Shown here piece after piece: positions 8,182 through 17,800 of a DNA stretch of 64,000 bases. The notes below the pieces were generated by a model, which saw nothing but the letters and a program-made list of their open reading frames with translations, searched no databases and was not told where the DNA came from. Made by a program: the position numbers and the translations under genes. The stretch spans positions 3,069,499 through 3,133,498 of the forward strand of contig NZ_FOJG01000001.1 in assembly GCF_900110835.1 (NCBI RefSeq). The letters are read 5' to 3'. Numbering within the stretch: the stretch's first letter is position 1; each line of letters begins with the position of its first letter. Source of the DNA: Chitinophaga arvensicola (GTDB taxonomy: Bacteria; Bacteroidota; Bacteroidia; Chitinophagales; Chitinophagaceae).

Positions 8182-8231
8182 AGATGATAAGGCAGGATTG
8201 TCATTTTTACCCGGACCATTAATCGTGTGCT

Positions 8232-9689
8232 TTATTGTATTGTCAGGTAATAAAGCACAATTTCCACCCTTCTGTTTTTTCTTCTGCCTGCGGGCGTATT
8301 GTTGTCTGCTATGGGCATGGTTTCTCCCATCCCCGTTTTATCGGTGATCTGGCTTCGCGGTTTTACCCGTTTGATGTAATCTGCTACGGTGAGCGCTCTG
8401 CGTAGTGATAATTCCTGGTTGTATTCACCGGTGCCGGTATTGTCCGTGTGCCCGGTAACGGTAATGGTTACACTATCGCTGTCCGGTATTTTACGGATCA
8501 GGCTGTCCATGGCTTGCAGCATGGTATTTTCAAGCCGGTGGCTGTTTACCTGGAAAAGAATATCCGGGATAAGCAGTGTATCAGTACGGGTAACCGATAC
8601 CGTTAGTTCTTCCGCTGGTTGGCAGTTGATCACTTCCACTCTTTCGGTGGAGTCCTGAGAAGATGACCGCCGGCCTACGCCTGTGATGATAAAGTCGTCG
8701 AAACTGAATCCCCGTTGATAAACGAAGTAGCTGACAATGGCCTTAGCTTTGTCCTGTGCTACGATTTCATTGAATTTTGCATTGTCTTTTCTTAAAAACG
8801 AATACCCGGTTACCCTGATTTTATGAAGCGCGTAATTGTCGGTTTGTTTCAGCAGGTTTTCCATTTGTGCAATATAAGCGGGGTCAATATCCCTGCTTTT
8901 GGGCAGGTAGAAATCACCTTTCAGCAATAAGGTATCGCAGGATCCTTTGGTATAGAAAACGGTACGTACTACCGGGCGGAGGATATCATCCCTGGTATTG
9001 GCATGTTTCAGGGGGGAGAGATAGTCGTGCCGGTTGTGTATGGCGTACATGCCTGCAAGGCGTTCTGCGGCATCAGCGCAATTATTTCCGGAAAGTGGTG
9101 TCAGAGAAAGTTTGTCGAGCGACAGGTAGTAATTGATCTTTTCCGGGTAATGCGCCAGTGTGGAGTCGAAGTTGCCGATGATGATGTAATCGGCGTCCCT
9201 GCTGGCGGTGAATACTTTTTCGAGTGTGATCCATCCGTTGCGGCTATCGATGCTGTCGGCCGCAGAAAAGACCAGGCTGGCCGGCACTTCCAGTGCTTTT
9301 GCCTGCCAGGTGAAAGTCATGGCGGTATCAAAGTAGACACCGGGTGTGGGGAATTCATGTCCATTGGTGGCAACATTCATTTTCAGCCGGTATTGTTGTC
9401 CTTTTCTGATGGGGCAGATCAGTTGGGCCTGGCAATAGTTCCGCACAGCCGGATCAATTTCGCTGTACATCGTCAGCGAGAGATAGCGGTTATTTTTCTG
9501 GCTGGTATAAATAAAGCGTGCGGAGGAAGGCGCCACCGGGTGCCAGGCGCTGGGAGCGCAGGGGTAGTTGCGTTCGGTACAGATATTTACATCCGTAAAA
9601 TCGGGATTGGGAATCAGGTTCTGGGCCTGTATACCGGAGAAAGCCAGCAGGCAGGCGATGAAAAAGGTGAGGTAACGAGTACAGGACAA
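8232..9689 (-). CDS. OmpA-family envelope protein with two OmpA-like regions
   Basis: This 485-aa exported protein has a signal peptide that begins at a TTG codon at 9689 and ends near GIQAQ. After a Cys-containing N-terminal region that looks like a jelly-roll, residues of about 245-355 have the layout of a degenerate OmpA-like domain. The last 110 residues are a classical OmpA C-terminal domain: ILFQVNS, TGHTDNTG, LSLRRA and the RRKNRRVEI peptidoglycan-binding arginines. It probably tethers the outer membrane to peptidoglycan. No ATG exists upstream in frame, so TTG is the best start. The gene is monocistronic and convergent with the esterase gene at 8181; I saw no terminator in the 50-bp gap. 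Confidence 0.85.
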   Translation of the reverse strand: MSCTRYLTFFIACLLAFSGIQAQNLIPNPDFTDVNICTERNYPCAPSAWHPVAPSSARFIYTSQKNNRYLSLTMYSEIDPAVRNYCQAQLICPIRKGQQYRLKMNVATNGHEFPTPGVYFDTAMTFTWQAKALEVPASLVFSAADSIDSRNGWITLEKVFTASRDADYIIIGNFDSTLAHYPEKINYYLSLDKLSLTPLSGNNCADAAERLAGMYAIHNRHDYLSPLKHANTRDDILRPVVRTVFYTKGSCDTLLLKGDFYLPKSRDIDPAYIAQMENLLKQTDNYALHKIRVTGYSFLRKDNAKFNEIVAQDKAKAIVSYFVYQRGFSFDDFIITGVGRRSSSQDSTERVEVINCQPAEELTVSVTRTDTLLIPDILFQVNSHRLENTMLQAMDSLIRKIPDSDSVTITVTGHTDNTGTGEYNQELSLRRALTVADYIKRVKPRSQITDKTGMGETMPIADNNTPAGRRKNRRVEIVLYYLTIQ

Positions 9690-9751
9690 GGGTAAAGGAT
9701 TTGCCGTATAACGTGGAGGGGCAGTGGAATATTGCCAATAAGGAGATGTGT

Positions 9752-9790
9752 AAAAAAAAGCGGGGCCGACCCAAAGGTCAGCCCCGCTAA
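9752..9790 (-). terminator. Rho-independent terminator of the Oar-like receptor gene
   Basis: On the minus strand, a 13-bp stem with one wobble pair and a TTTG loop is followed by eight T residues (complement of the A-run at 9752-9759). It sits 20 bp past the stop of the gene at 9809. Confidence 0.9.
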
Positions 9791-9808
9791 GTATAAGGTG
9801 TCTGCTTT

Positions 9809-12800
9809 TTAGAAGCTGTAACGAAGACCAAGTTGTCCTCTCCAGCGAGCAGTGAAGTTGTTGATGTAGTATGGTTTTTCATCACCGAAACCATTGATCT
9901 CTCTTCTTCTGTCGTATTGGAAAGTAGAAACGCCGGTAGTAGCGTTACGGCTGGAATACGTCAGCGGAGTAGAGGCGTTGTTGGAGATGAAGTAAGTTCT
10001 ACCCCAGTCTTTGTTCAACAGGTTGCCCACGTTCAGGATATCGAAGGTGATTTCCACTTTGTGTGACTTGATGATAGGAATAACCTGTGCAATTTTGAAA
10101 TCGAAGATGTTTTCAAACGGCGTACGGGAAGCATTCTTCTTGGCATTTTCGCCGCGGTGTTTGCTCAGGTAGCTGTCGTTGCTGATCAGGCGTTCCAGGT
10201 CAGCTCTCTGTTCTGCTTCAGAACGGGTGTAGGTGGAAGTAGCAGAAGCAGTGATTGGTCTGAATGTCATGTTCTGTACTTCAGAAGCAGTAGGGATGTA
10301 GATCAGGTCGTTGTTACCGCTGGAACCCAGGTCGTCACCGGTTGGATCAACAGAGTTGAAGTAAACCCATGAGTAAGGGATACCGGACTGACCGTTGTAG
10401 AACAGGGTCAGGGTAGTGCTGAATTTGTTGTCCTTACCATATCTGAACTGTTTTGAAACCAGTGCCAGTACGCGGTTGCCCATGCTATAGTTGGAACGTG
10501 CCATTTCCAGGTTGTTCAAACCATTGATGTTCGGGCCAAAGCGCCAGTTGGAGCTGGCAGTAGAAGAGGTACCGTCGTTCAGGGCGTAAGAATCGCCGTA
10601 AGAGTAACCTACTTTAAAGAAGAAACCGTTGTTGGTAGACTTGGACAATTCACCGGAGATGTTATAGGTATAACCGTCGCTGGTATTTTTCATCAGGAGC
10701 ACCTGTGGACCGAAGTCGGTGGTAACTCTTTTCCAGGTTGGTCTTTTTACCGGACCGCCCATGGAGATGCTGTCGCCGGTTGGAGTAACGTTCAGGTTCG
10801 TCCAGTAAGCGTTGTTGAGCGTTTTCGCGAAGTTACCTTCTATGGATGCTCTCATTCCCCATGGTAATTGTCTTTCAACAGCGAGGTTGGTTTTGAATAC
10901 CTGTGGGAATTTGAAGTTTTTGTCTGTCAGGTTGATGTTGGATGCAGCGGGGTTGAAGTTCGCACCAGCAGCAATTACACCAGCGGCAGAGTATTGACCG
11001 TAGAACGGATCATTCGGATCGTATTTCAGTGTCAGGCCGGCAGGTACGGGTGTGTTACCCGGAGCGGAGCTGAGGTTGATGTTGGTATAGATGTTACCGG
11101 TATTGTTATACTGGTTGGAGATCCATACAAATGGTACGCGACCGGTGAAGATACCTACACCACCACGGATGGTAGTTTTACCATCATTGGTAACATCCCA
11201 GCTGAAACCAACGCGTGGAGCGATCAGCAGTTTTTGTTTAGGGATGGTAGAGGTAGAATAACCTGCAAATGCCGGGTTCTTTTCGAAGTTCTCGTTGTTA
11301 GGAGGGGTAGTCGGGAAGAACGGCATGTCTACTCTAACACCATAAGTCAGGGTAAAGTTTCTGCGGATATTCCACTCATCCTGTGCGTAAACGCCTACCT
11401 GTGCTGCTTTGAAACCGATACCGTCTCTGTTCAGGGAGTCGGCAGTGGTGTAGTTGATAGAGTAAGCAGTTGGTTTACCACCGGCGATGAAGCTGGCGAT
11501 AGAGTTATAGGTATAAGCACCGAATGCGTTCTGGATAAAGGTGTTCTTTATTTTATAGAACTCGGCGTTTGCACCTACTGTGATGGTATGTTTACCGTGG
11601 TACATGGTCAGGTTATCTGTGAATGTCCAGATGTTCTGATCCAGTGCGTTGGCACCTGAGGATGGTTCAGTACCTACATAAATGGTGTTACCATTATCGT
11701 TGATAGTGATAGCCGGGAACGGATCGCCCAGGTATTTTCTTCTGTCTTTCACCACGTTGTATCCAACCCTGAATTCGTTACTCAGTCTGTTGGAGAAGTT
11801 GGAGTTTAATTCCAGTACGGTGGAATTGCTCTTGGAAGGGAAAGTATAGTTCGCGTTACCAAAAGTAGCAGTAGCTGGTGCTCTGCTGGCGATCATGTCG
11901 CTGGCATCCAGGTAGTTGTTACGGATGGTGAGTTTATGTACGCTGTTGATGTTCCAGTCGATACGTGCAAACAGGGTAGTAGATGGCTTTTCGCGTTCCT
12001 GATCGGTAAAGCTGCCCGGGTTGTAGGTCGGGAAGGATTTTTTCAGGTAGTCGGCGATGCTCTGCATTTCCGCGAGGGAAACTTTGTTAGCGCCTGCAGC
12101 GGGGTTATAATCGATCGGGTTGTTTCTTTTGGATCTTTCAGCGTTTACATAGAAGAACAGTTTGTTCTTGATGATCGCACCGCCTAAGCTGGCGCCGAAG
12201 ATCTTGTTGCTGAAAGAACCGTATTTGGAGCGGGTAGAATCCGGAGCTTTACCAACTAAACCCTGATCCTGGTAAAATACATATGCAGCACCGTGGAGTT
12301 CGTTAGTACCACTTTTGGTAATGGCGTTGATTCCACCACCGGTGAAACCACTTTGCTTCACGTCATAAGGGTTCAGAACGATCTGCAGCTGATCGATGGT
12401 TTCCATGGAGATAGGGTTTGCACCTGCCTGGCCACCATTGGTACCGGAAGCAGACAAACCGAATACGTCGTTGGTAACCGCACCATCTACCGCAAACTGG
12501 TTGTATTTGTTACTCATACCTCCAAAGGAGATACCCATTGGAGAACCGTCTTTACCATTGGTAGAAACAGCGGCCTGTGGGCTCAGTCGTACGAAGTCCT
12601 GTACACTTCTGTTTACAGTAGGGATGTTGTCCATCTGTGAACGGGAAATGTTCATGGCAGTACCACCGTTGCCTTTCGTGGTATTTTTAGTAGCAGTGAT
12701 GCTGATTTCTTTCAGGCTGGTAGAGCCTTCAGACAGTTTTGCATTTAATTTCAACGGCTCACCCAGTTTCAGGAAGATGTCGTTGTAAGTTTCGGTACCG

Positions 12801-13057
12801 AAGCTGATGAAAGATACTTCAACTTTGTACGGTCCGCCAACACGCATGTTGGGGATGGTGAACTCTCCACCGTTGCGGGTGGTTGTTCCATAAATTGTTC
12901 CGGTAGGTGTGTGGGTGGCTTTTACAGTAGCCCCGATGAGGCCCTGGCCTTTTGAGTCAGTTACTACACCGGAGATGCTGGAGGTGGTCACCTGCGCATA
13001 GGTTACAAAAACCGAGAGTAGTAATGAAAATGTAAAGAGTAATTTTTTTAACCCCAT
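9809..13057 (-). CDS. Oar-like TonB-dependent outer-membrane receptor
   Basis: With the ATG at 13057 the product is 1082 aa with signal peptide MGLKKLLFTFSLLLSVFVTYAQ; an ATG 10 codons upstream only lengthens the signal. It continues with a carboxypeptidase-regulatory-like beta-sandwich (VTTSSISGVVTDSKG to about residue 110), a plug domain and a large C-terminal barrel ending in an aromatic residue (LGLRYSF). The plug is the Oar type (IPTVNRSVQDFVRLSP, FAVDGAVTND, GGGINAITKSGTNELHG). Oar-like proteins in Bacteroidota and myxobacteria are implicated in protein secretion or large-substrate import and adhesion. The gene is single, with its own terminator at 9752-9790. Confidence 0.9.
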   Translation of the reverse strand: MGLKKLLFTFSLLLSVFVTYAQVTTSSISGVVTDSKGQGLIGATVKATHTPTGTIYGTTTRNGGEFTIPNMRVGGPYKVEVSFISFGTETYNDIFLKLGEPLKLNAKLSEGSTSLKEISITATKNTTKGNGGTAMNISRSQMDNIPTVNRSVQDFVRLSPQAAVSTNGKDGSPMGISFGGMSNKYNQFAVDGAVTNDVFGLSASGTNGGQAGANPISMETIDQLQIVLNPYDVKQSGFTGGGINAITKSGTNELHGAAYVFYQDQGLVGKAPDSTRSKYGSFSNKIFGASLGGAIIKNKLFFYVNAERSKRNNPIDYNPAAGANKVSLAEMQSIADYLKKSFPTYNPGSFTDQEREKPSTTLFARIDWNINSVHKLTIRNNYLDASDMIASRAPATATFGNANYTFPSKSNSTVLELNSNFSNRLSNEFRVGYNVVKDRRKYLGDPFPAITINDNGNTIYVGTEPSSGANALDQNIWTFTDNLTMYHGKHTITVGANAEFYKIKNTFIQNAFGAYTYNSIASFIAGGKPTAYSINYTTADSLNRDGIGFKAAQVGVYAQDEWNIRRNFTLTYGVRVDMPFFPTTPPNNENFEKNPAFAGYSTSTIPKQKLLIAPRVGFSWDVTNDGKTTIRGGVGIFTGRVPFVWISNQYNNTGNIYTNINLSSAPGNTPVPAGLTLKYDPNDPFYGQYSAAGVIAAGANFNPAASNINLTDKNFKFPQVFKTNLAVERQLPWGMRASIEGNFAKTLNNAYWTNLNVTPTGDSISMGGPVKRPTWKRVTTDFGPQVLLMKNTSDGYTYNISGELSKSTNNGFFFKVGYSYGDSYALNDGTSSTASSNWRFGPNINGLNNLEMARSNYSMGNRVLALVSKQFRYGKDNKFSTTLTLFYNGQSGIPYSWVYFNSVDPTGDDLGSSGNNDLIYIPTASEVQNMTFRPITASATSTYTRSEAEQRADLERLISNDSYLSKHRGENAKKNASRTPFENIFDFKIAQVIPIIKSHKVEITFDILNVGNLLNKDWGRTYFISNNASTPLTYSSRNATTGVSTFQYDRRREINGFGDEKPYYINNFTARWRGQLGLRYSF

Positions 13058-13087
13058 AAAGCAAAGAAATTGTTGTTTCAGCCGCAA

Positions 13088-13484
13088 AGTTGGTTAATTT
13101 TCTTGTTATAACTTTAACTTGAAATTAACAAATTGTTAAGTACACTGTGAATATCTCAAGTGGACTATAAAATATTGGATGGGATCTAGGGGAAAGCCTT
13201 TAAACAGTAGGATTTTACAATAAAATGCCTAAAAATTATGATTCCTCAAATGTGCAATATTAATAATGGGAAAAATCCTTTACCAGACTGAACTTTATGG
13301 GGTTTTCCGTGTTGCAGGGATTTGGAATTGTTGATATTTTTTATATGTTAAAATCACACTGTGTAATTAACATTACTGCAACATTATTTTAACACAATTC
13401 CAGTTGTCATCCGTGATTACTTTTCACATGTATATGTCGTAACTTTGCGCAATTCAACATTACTGACCCGGAGGGAGTATATAT
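13088..13484. other. AT-rich intergenic region between divergent genes
   Basis: This 397-bp stretch lies between the Oar-like receptor (-) and ribBA (+). It holds the ribBA promoter at 13440-13447. I looked for the conserved FMN-riboswitch core and did not see it. No ORF or strong hairpin stands out. Confidence 0.6.
13440..13475 (+). promoter_or_regulatory. ribBA -7 box and Shine-Dalgarno-like site
   Basis: A perfect -7 box TAACTTTG (13440-13447), followed by CGC, lies 37 bases before the ribBA ATG. GGAGGG at 13470-13475, nine bases before the ATG, is an unusually good Shine-Dalgarno match for this phylum. Confidence 0.5.
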
Positions 13485-14687
13485 ATGTTAGATAAAATAG
13501 AAGCAGCAATAGAAGATATAAAAAACGGTAAACTGGTGATCGTAGTAGATGACGAGGACCGTGAAAATGAAGGTGATTTTATTACGGCAGCACGAAATGT
13601 AACACCGGAAATCATCAATTTTATGAGTACCCACGGCCGTGGGCTTATCTGTGCACCGCTGGTAGAAGAGCGTTGCGAAGAACTGGGACTGGAACTCATG
13701 GTGCGTGACAACACCGCCCTGCACCAAACCCCGTTCACCGTTTCTGTAGATCTGCTGGGACATGGTTGCACTACCGGTATCTCTGCACACGACAGAGCCA
13801 AAACCATACAGGCGCTTATTGATCCCAACACCAAACCGGAACATCTGGGTAAACCCGGTCACATATTTCCGCTGAAAGCTAAAACCGGCGGCGTATTACG
13901 TCGTTCCGGCCATACGGAAGCCACCATCGATCTGGCCCGTCTCGCAGGATTCGAACCTGCCGGCGTACTGGTAGAGATTATGAATGAAGACGGTTCCATG
14001 GCCCGTTTGCCGGAACTGCGCGAAATAGCCACGAAGTTCGACCTGAAACTGATCTCCATCAAAGACCTCATCGCTTATCTCCTCAGCACTGAAACGCTGA
14101 TCGAGGAAGGGGTGAAAGTACAGATGCCTACCAAATATGGTAACTTCGAACTGATCGCCTTTAAACAGATCAATTCCGGTGAAATTCACATGGCATTGAA
14201 AAAAGGCCACTGGGAAAAGGATGAACCGGTACTGGTAAGGGTACATTCATCCTGCGTGACAGGAGACATTCTCCATTCTTTGCGTTGCGACTGTGGCGAA
14301 CAACTGCATGCCGCCATGCAGATGGTAGAAAAAGAAGGAAAGGGACTCATATTATATATGAACCAGGAAGGAAGAGGTATCGGTCTCATGAACAAACTGA
14401 AAGCCTACAAGCTGCAGGAAGAAGGCATGGATACCGTAGAAGCCAACCTGGAACTGGGTTTTAAAATGGATGAACGTGATTATGGCGTTGGCGCCCAGAT
14501 CCTCCGTCACCTCGGTATCTGCAAATTGCGGCTGATCACCAACAACCCGCGTAAACGCGCAGGTTTGAATGGATACGGCCTGGAAGTGGTGGAAAATGTG
14601 CCGATCGAGATTCACCCGAACCCGCACAACGAAAACTACTTAAGAACCAAGAGAGATAAATTGGGTCACGATATTTTGAAAGGATAA
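13485..14687 (+). CDS. ribBA: Bifunctional DHBP synthase / GTP cyclohydrolase II
   Basis: The 400-aa length is standard for the RibB-RibA fusion. Residues 1-200 are 3,4-dihydroxy-2-butanone-4-phosphate synthase, with the acidic motif [10 protein letters not shown] binding Mg and ribulose-5-phosphate, plus STHGRG and the RSGHTEA segment. Residues 205-400 are GTP cyclohydrolase II with the zinc site [18 protein letters not shown] and the NQEGRGIG loop. It catalyses the first step of both riboflavin precursor branches. It is not in a rib operon here. It is preceded by a good promoter and Shine-Dalgarno site and followed by a hairpin at 14754-14791; no FMN riboswitch is visible. Confidence 0.97.
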   Translation: MLDKIEAAIEDIKNGKLVIVVDDEDRENEGDFITAARNVTPEIINFMSTHGRGLICAPLVEERCEELGLELMVRDNTALHQTPFTVSVDLLGHGCTTGISAHDRAKTIQALIDPNTKPEHLGKPGHIFPLKAKTGGVLRRSGHTEATIDLARLAGFEPAGVLVEIMNEDGSMARLPELREIATKFDLKLISIKDLIAYLLSTETLIEEGVKVQMPTKYGNFELIAFKQINSGEIHMALKKGHWEKDEPVLVRVHSSCVTGDILHSLRCDCGEQLHAAMQMVEKEGKGLILYMNQEGRGIGLMNKLKAYKLQEEGMDTVEANLELGFKMDERDYGVGAQILRHLGICKLRLITNNPRKRAGLNGYGLEVVENVPIEIHPNPHNENYLRTKRDKLGHDILKG

Positions 14688-14753
14688 TTCGGCGTCTATA
14701 CAGAGCCCGCGTAAGGCAGGAATGGATAGAACTTCCTGTAAAATAAACCACAC

Positions 14754-14800
14754 AAGGGAGTAAGTCTGCTTAACAGCAGATTTGCTCCCTTTGCTGTTTT
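14754..14800 (+). terminator. Terminator hairpin after ribBA
   Basis: A 16-bp stem (14754-14769 with 14776-14791, two wobble pairs, 6-base loop) is followed by TGCTGTTTT. It lies between convergent ribBA and the tamB-like gene. Confidence 0.7.
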
Positions 14801-17800
14801 AGTGAATGGCTGTTGTATCAGTTTTTACTTTGGTAGAATCTTCCTGCTCCTGTTTGAGTGCTGCTGCCCTGCGGAGAGAATCCATCAGCGGGGTACGCCT
14901 GCGGCGGCTGTCGTTGAACAATTCACTGAAACGGTTATATTCCCTGATATAAGAAATACCCACCCCTGATTTCGTACGGTTGTTGAGGTTATATACGTCG
15001 TAATCTGTTTTACTGAATGCATTGATACGGAAGCGTCCATCCGGCGTCAGGAGGTATTCAATGCGGAAGTCGCCCGCAAAACGGTTGGTATTGGCAGAGG
15101 TGGCTGTTTTACCCCAGTCGTAATCGCCTCCGGCATACAGGCGGAAACGGTTATTAAACAGGTTGCTGGTGATACCGGCACTTACCTGGTTACGGTCTAC
15201 CGAAGAGTTGTCCTGTGGTCCGCCCACGTTATAGGCGCGGTAGTTCACATTCACACCGATCCCGCTTCCTTTCAGCAGTACACCGGTAATATTGTTCAGA
15301 ATGGCCTGGGCCTGGGCGGATAACGCTTGTCCCACACTGTTTTTACCGGTGATACCTACATTGGCGGCTGCTGTGGTGGTAGCATCATCCGGCAGGAACT
15401 GGTTGGAGAACAGCAGTCCCCATACCTGAAACAGTGCCTTGTTCTGGTCGTTGTTGATTTCTTTCAGGTGAGCGGCTACACCACTTTCATATGCGAGGCT
15501 GCCCACTTCGGGCAACTGGATCGAGTAGGTAATATCCGGTTTCAGCAGGGCGCCACGGAGATTGATCTCTACATCCACTTTTTCGGTACGGGTGGCGAGT
15601 TTATCCGTGCTGATATTGGTACCCTGGCCTACCAGGTTATATAAACTCACCTTTGGCAGGGAGTATTTGGCCATAATATTTACCCGGGCTTCCGACGGAT
15701 CGCCGTTCCAGGTAATGGTACTGTTCTTTTCTATATCGAATTTCCAGCTGGTAAGCCGCTGGAAAGTGAAATTATAGGATCCGTTGTTGATTTCATAGTT
15801 ACCAAACATGGTAAAGTCGCCTTCCGTATTCACGGTTATCTGGAGGTTACCGGTACCATTGGCGGAAATAATATCGCCGGTGGTGGCATCCAGGATCACA
15901 TCGATCTGCGCATCCGGGTTGGCGGCGATATCCAGCTTTACGGTCAGTTTGGTATTATCCTTTTTCTTCTTCTTCTCAGCGATTTCAGTACCATATGTTT
16001 TGAAAGTGATGTAATCGTATTTACCGATATCCTTACTGTCGGACATGGGCAGGTAGAAGTGGGTGCCTTTGATGGGGCGGGCCAGGATATGCATCTGCAT
16101 ATCATTGATGGGGCCGGAGAAGTACACTTTACCATCGGCGAGCACGTCGCCATAGAAGAGATCATTGTCGGTGGCGGCGGTATTGAGGAAAAGGAACCCA
16201 CGGCCGGTAACGTCGAAGTCGAAGTTCATTTTATCGAAGTGATCGTGGCTGATATAGCCGCTGGCAGTGCCTTTGGTGTTGTATTTATCTATCAGCACAA
16301 AGTTGCCGAATTCGATCAGGTTGTCATCTACATTGATGTTCAGTTTGGGAATCCGGTAGTGGGTACCCAGGTAATCGACGGTAACGCCCACCGTATCGAG
16401 TGATAGCGTACCCTTCACAGAAGGTTGCTGCGTGCTGCCTACTACATTTAAAGTACCGGTAACGGTACCGGTTAGATTGGATACATAACCGGCCAGGTAT
16501 TTATTCAGCAGGCTGATAGAGGTGCCATTCAGTTTCACGCTGGCATCAATGCCGTTATCGGCTGCTGAAAACCCGATTCTGCCCTGTGCAAGGAATGCTT
16601 TCCCTTCGTTGTCGGATTGCACATTGAAGGTAGCGATACCGGTGCGGTGGTGATAGGTGCCATCTACATTTAAGATGCCGATAGAGTCATTGTCGATACG
16701 CAGCTGTCTTGTTCTCAGGGCGGTATTGATATCCAGGTTCTGGGTAGGATCTGCAATATTGATGGTGCCGTCTGTAATCCCTTCAATGCGTGTGGTAATG
16801 AGCTGGGAAGGAATAACATCCGCCAGGTTGAGGTTCTTGAGTGTAACAATGAACTTCGATTCGTCCGGATTATATTCATTGGTTTCTACGGTAATGCTCT
16901 GGTCGTTGCGGGTAACCCTGAAATTTTTTACCGTGAGAAAGTGTTTGCTCCAGTAGATTTCATTGCCGGGAGTTACATTCCATTGCCGTTCGTTTACCGT
17001 GAAGGCGCTGTTGAGGAAGTTGATCTTCAAACCATCTGCCACCGTGATGATGCGGGCATAAAAGCCATCCAGGGAAGAGGTGTCTTCTGCTGCGAGGTCT
17101 ACTTTTACGAACGAGGTATCATGTCCGGAACTGGCCAGTATCAGTGGATTTTCGAGCATTACATTTTTGCCGGACAGGACTTTGCCGATGCTCGTACTGA
17201 TATTGACTTTATTGAAGTTACCATCTCCCTTAATCTGTAAATCCTGTACATGGTATTGCTGATAGCCGGCTTCGGGTACCTGGATGTTCAGGGCCAGGTT
17301 GCCGCCATTCATCGTATTCAGGGCGCCGGTTACTTTACTTTCATCGAAGCCGGAGAACTGGTTGGTAAAGCCTTTCAGCAGTTTATCCACTTCACCGAGA
17401 TTGAAGGCAAAGGTAAAGTCCTGGTTAATGACGCTGTTCTGTGGCGCCGGGAAAAAGCTCGGATAATATTTATTCAGGAGCAGTTGAAATGCATCCGGCA
17501 GTTGCAGGAAGCTGTACTGACCTTTTACAAAACCGGCGATTTCACTGCCGGTAAATTCCAGTAGTTTCTGGTTATCCACCATGTGTGACGATACATAGAG
17601 GGAGTCGAATTCCAGGCGGCGGTTGTCTTTGAAAACAGACACTTCATACATCCTGGCGGTACCGTCGAAGTTATCGATATTGCTGCCCACGAAGTTCAGG
17701 TCCAGTTTGGCTTGCAGGGTTACAGAATCTTCTGTGATATGCAGTGCTTTCAGGTCGCCTTTACGGATTTCGGAGTTGAATTTAAACTCCGGAAGGGCGG

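Noticed and set aside
10868-11659. Long plus-strand open frame opposite the Oar-like receptor
   Set aside because: The antisense frame has the composition of a shadow; the minus-strand gene has signal peptide, plug and barrel motifs.
13088-13484. FMN riboswitch before ribBA
   Set aside because: The conserved core segments of the element are not visible; only an AT-rich stretch with a promoter.
13940-13970. tRNA-like T-arm sequence (GGATTCGAACCTGC)
   Set aside because: It lies in the ribBA coding frame, matches protein conservation, and no cloverleaf forms around it.
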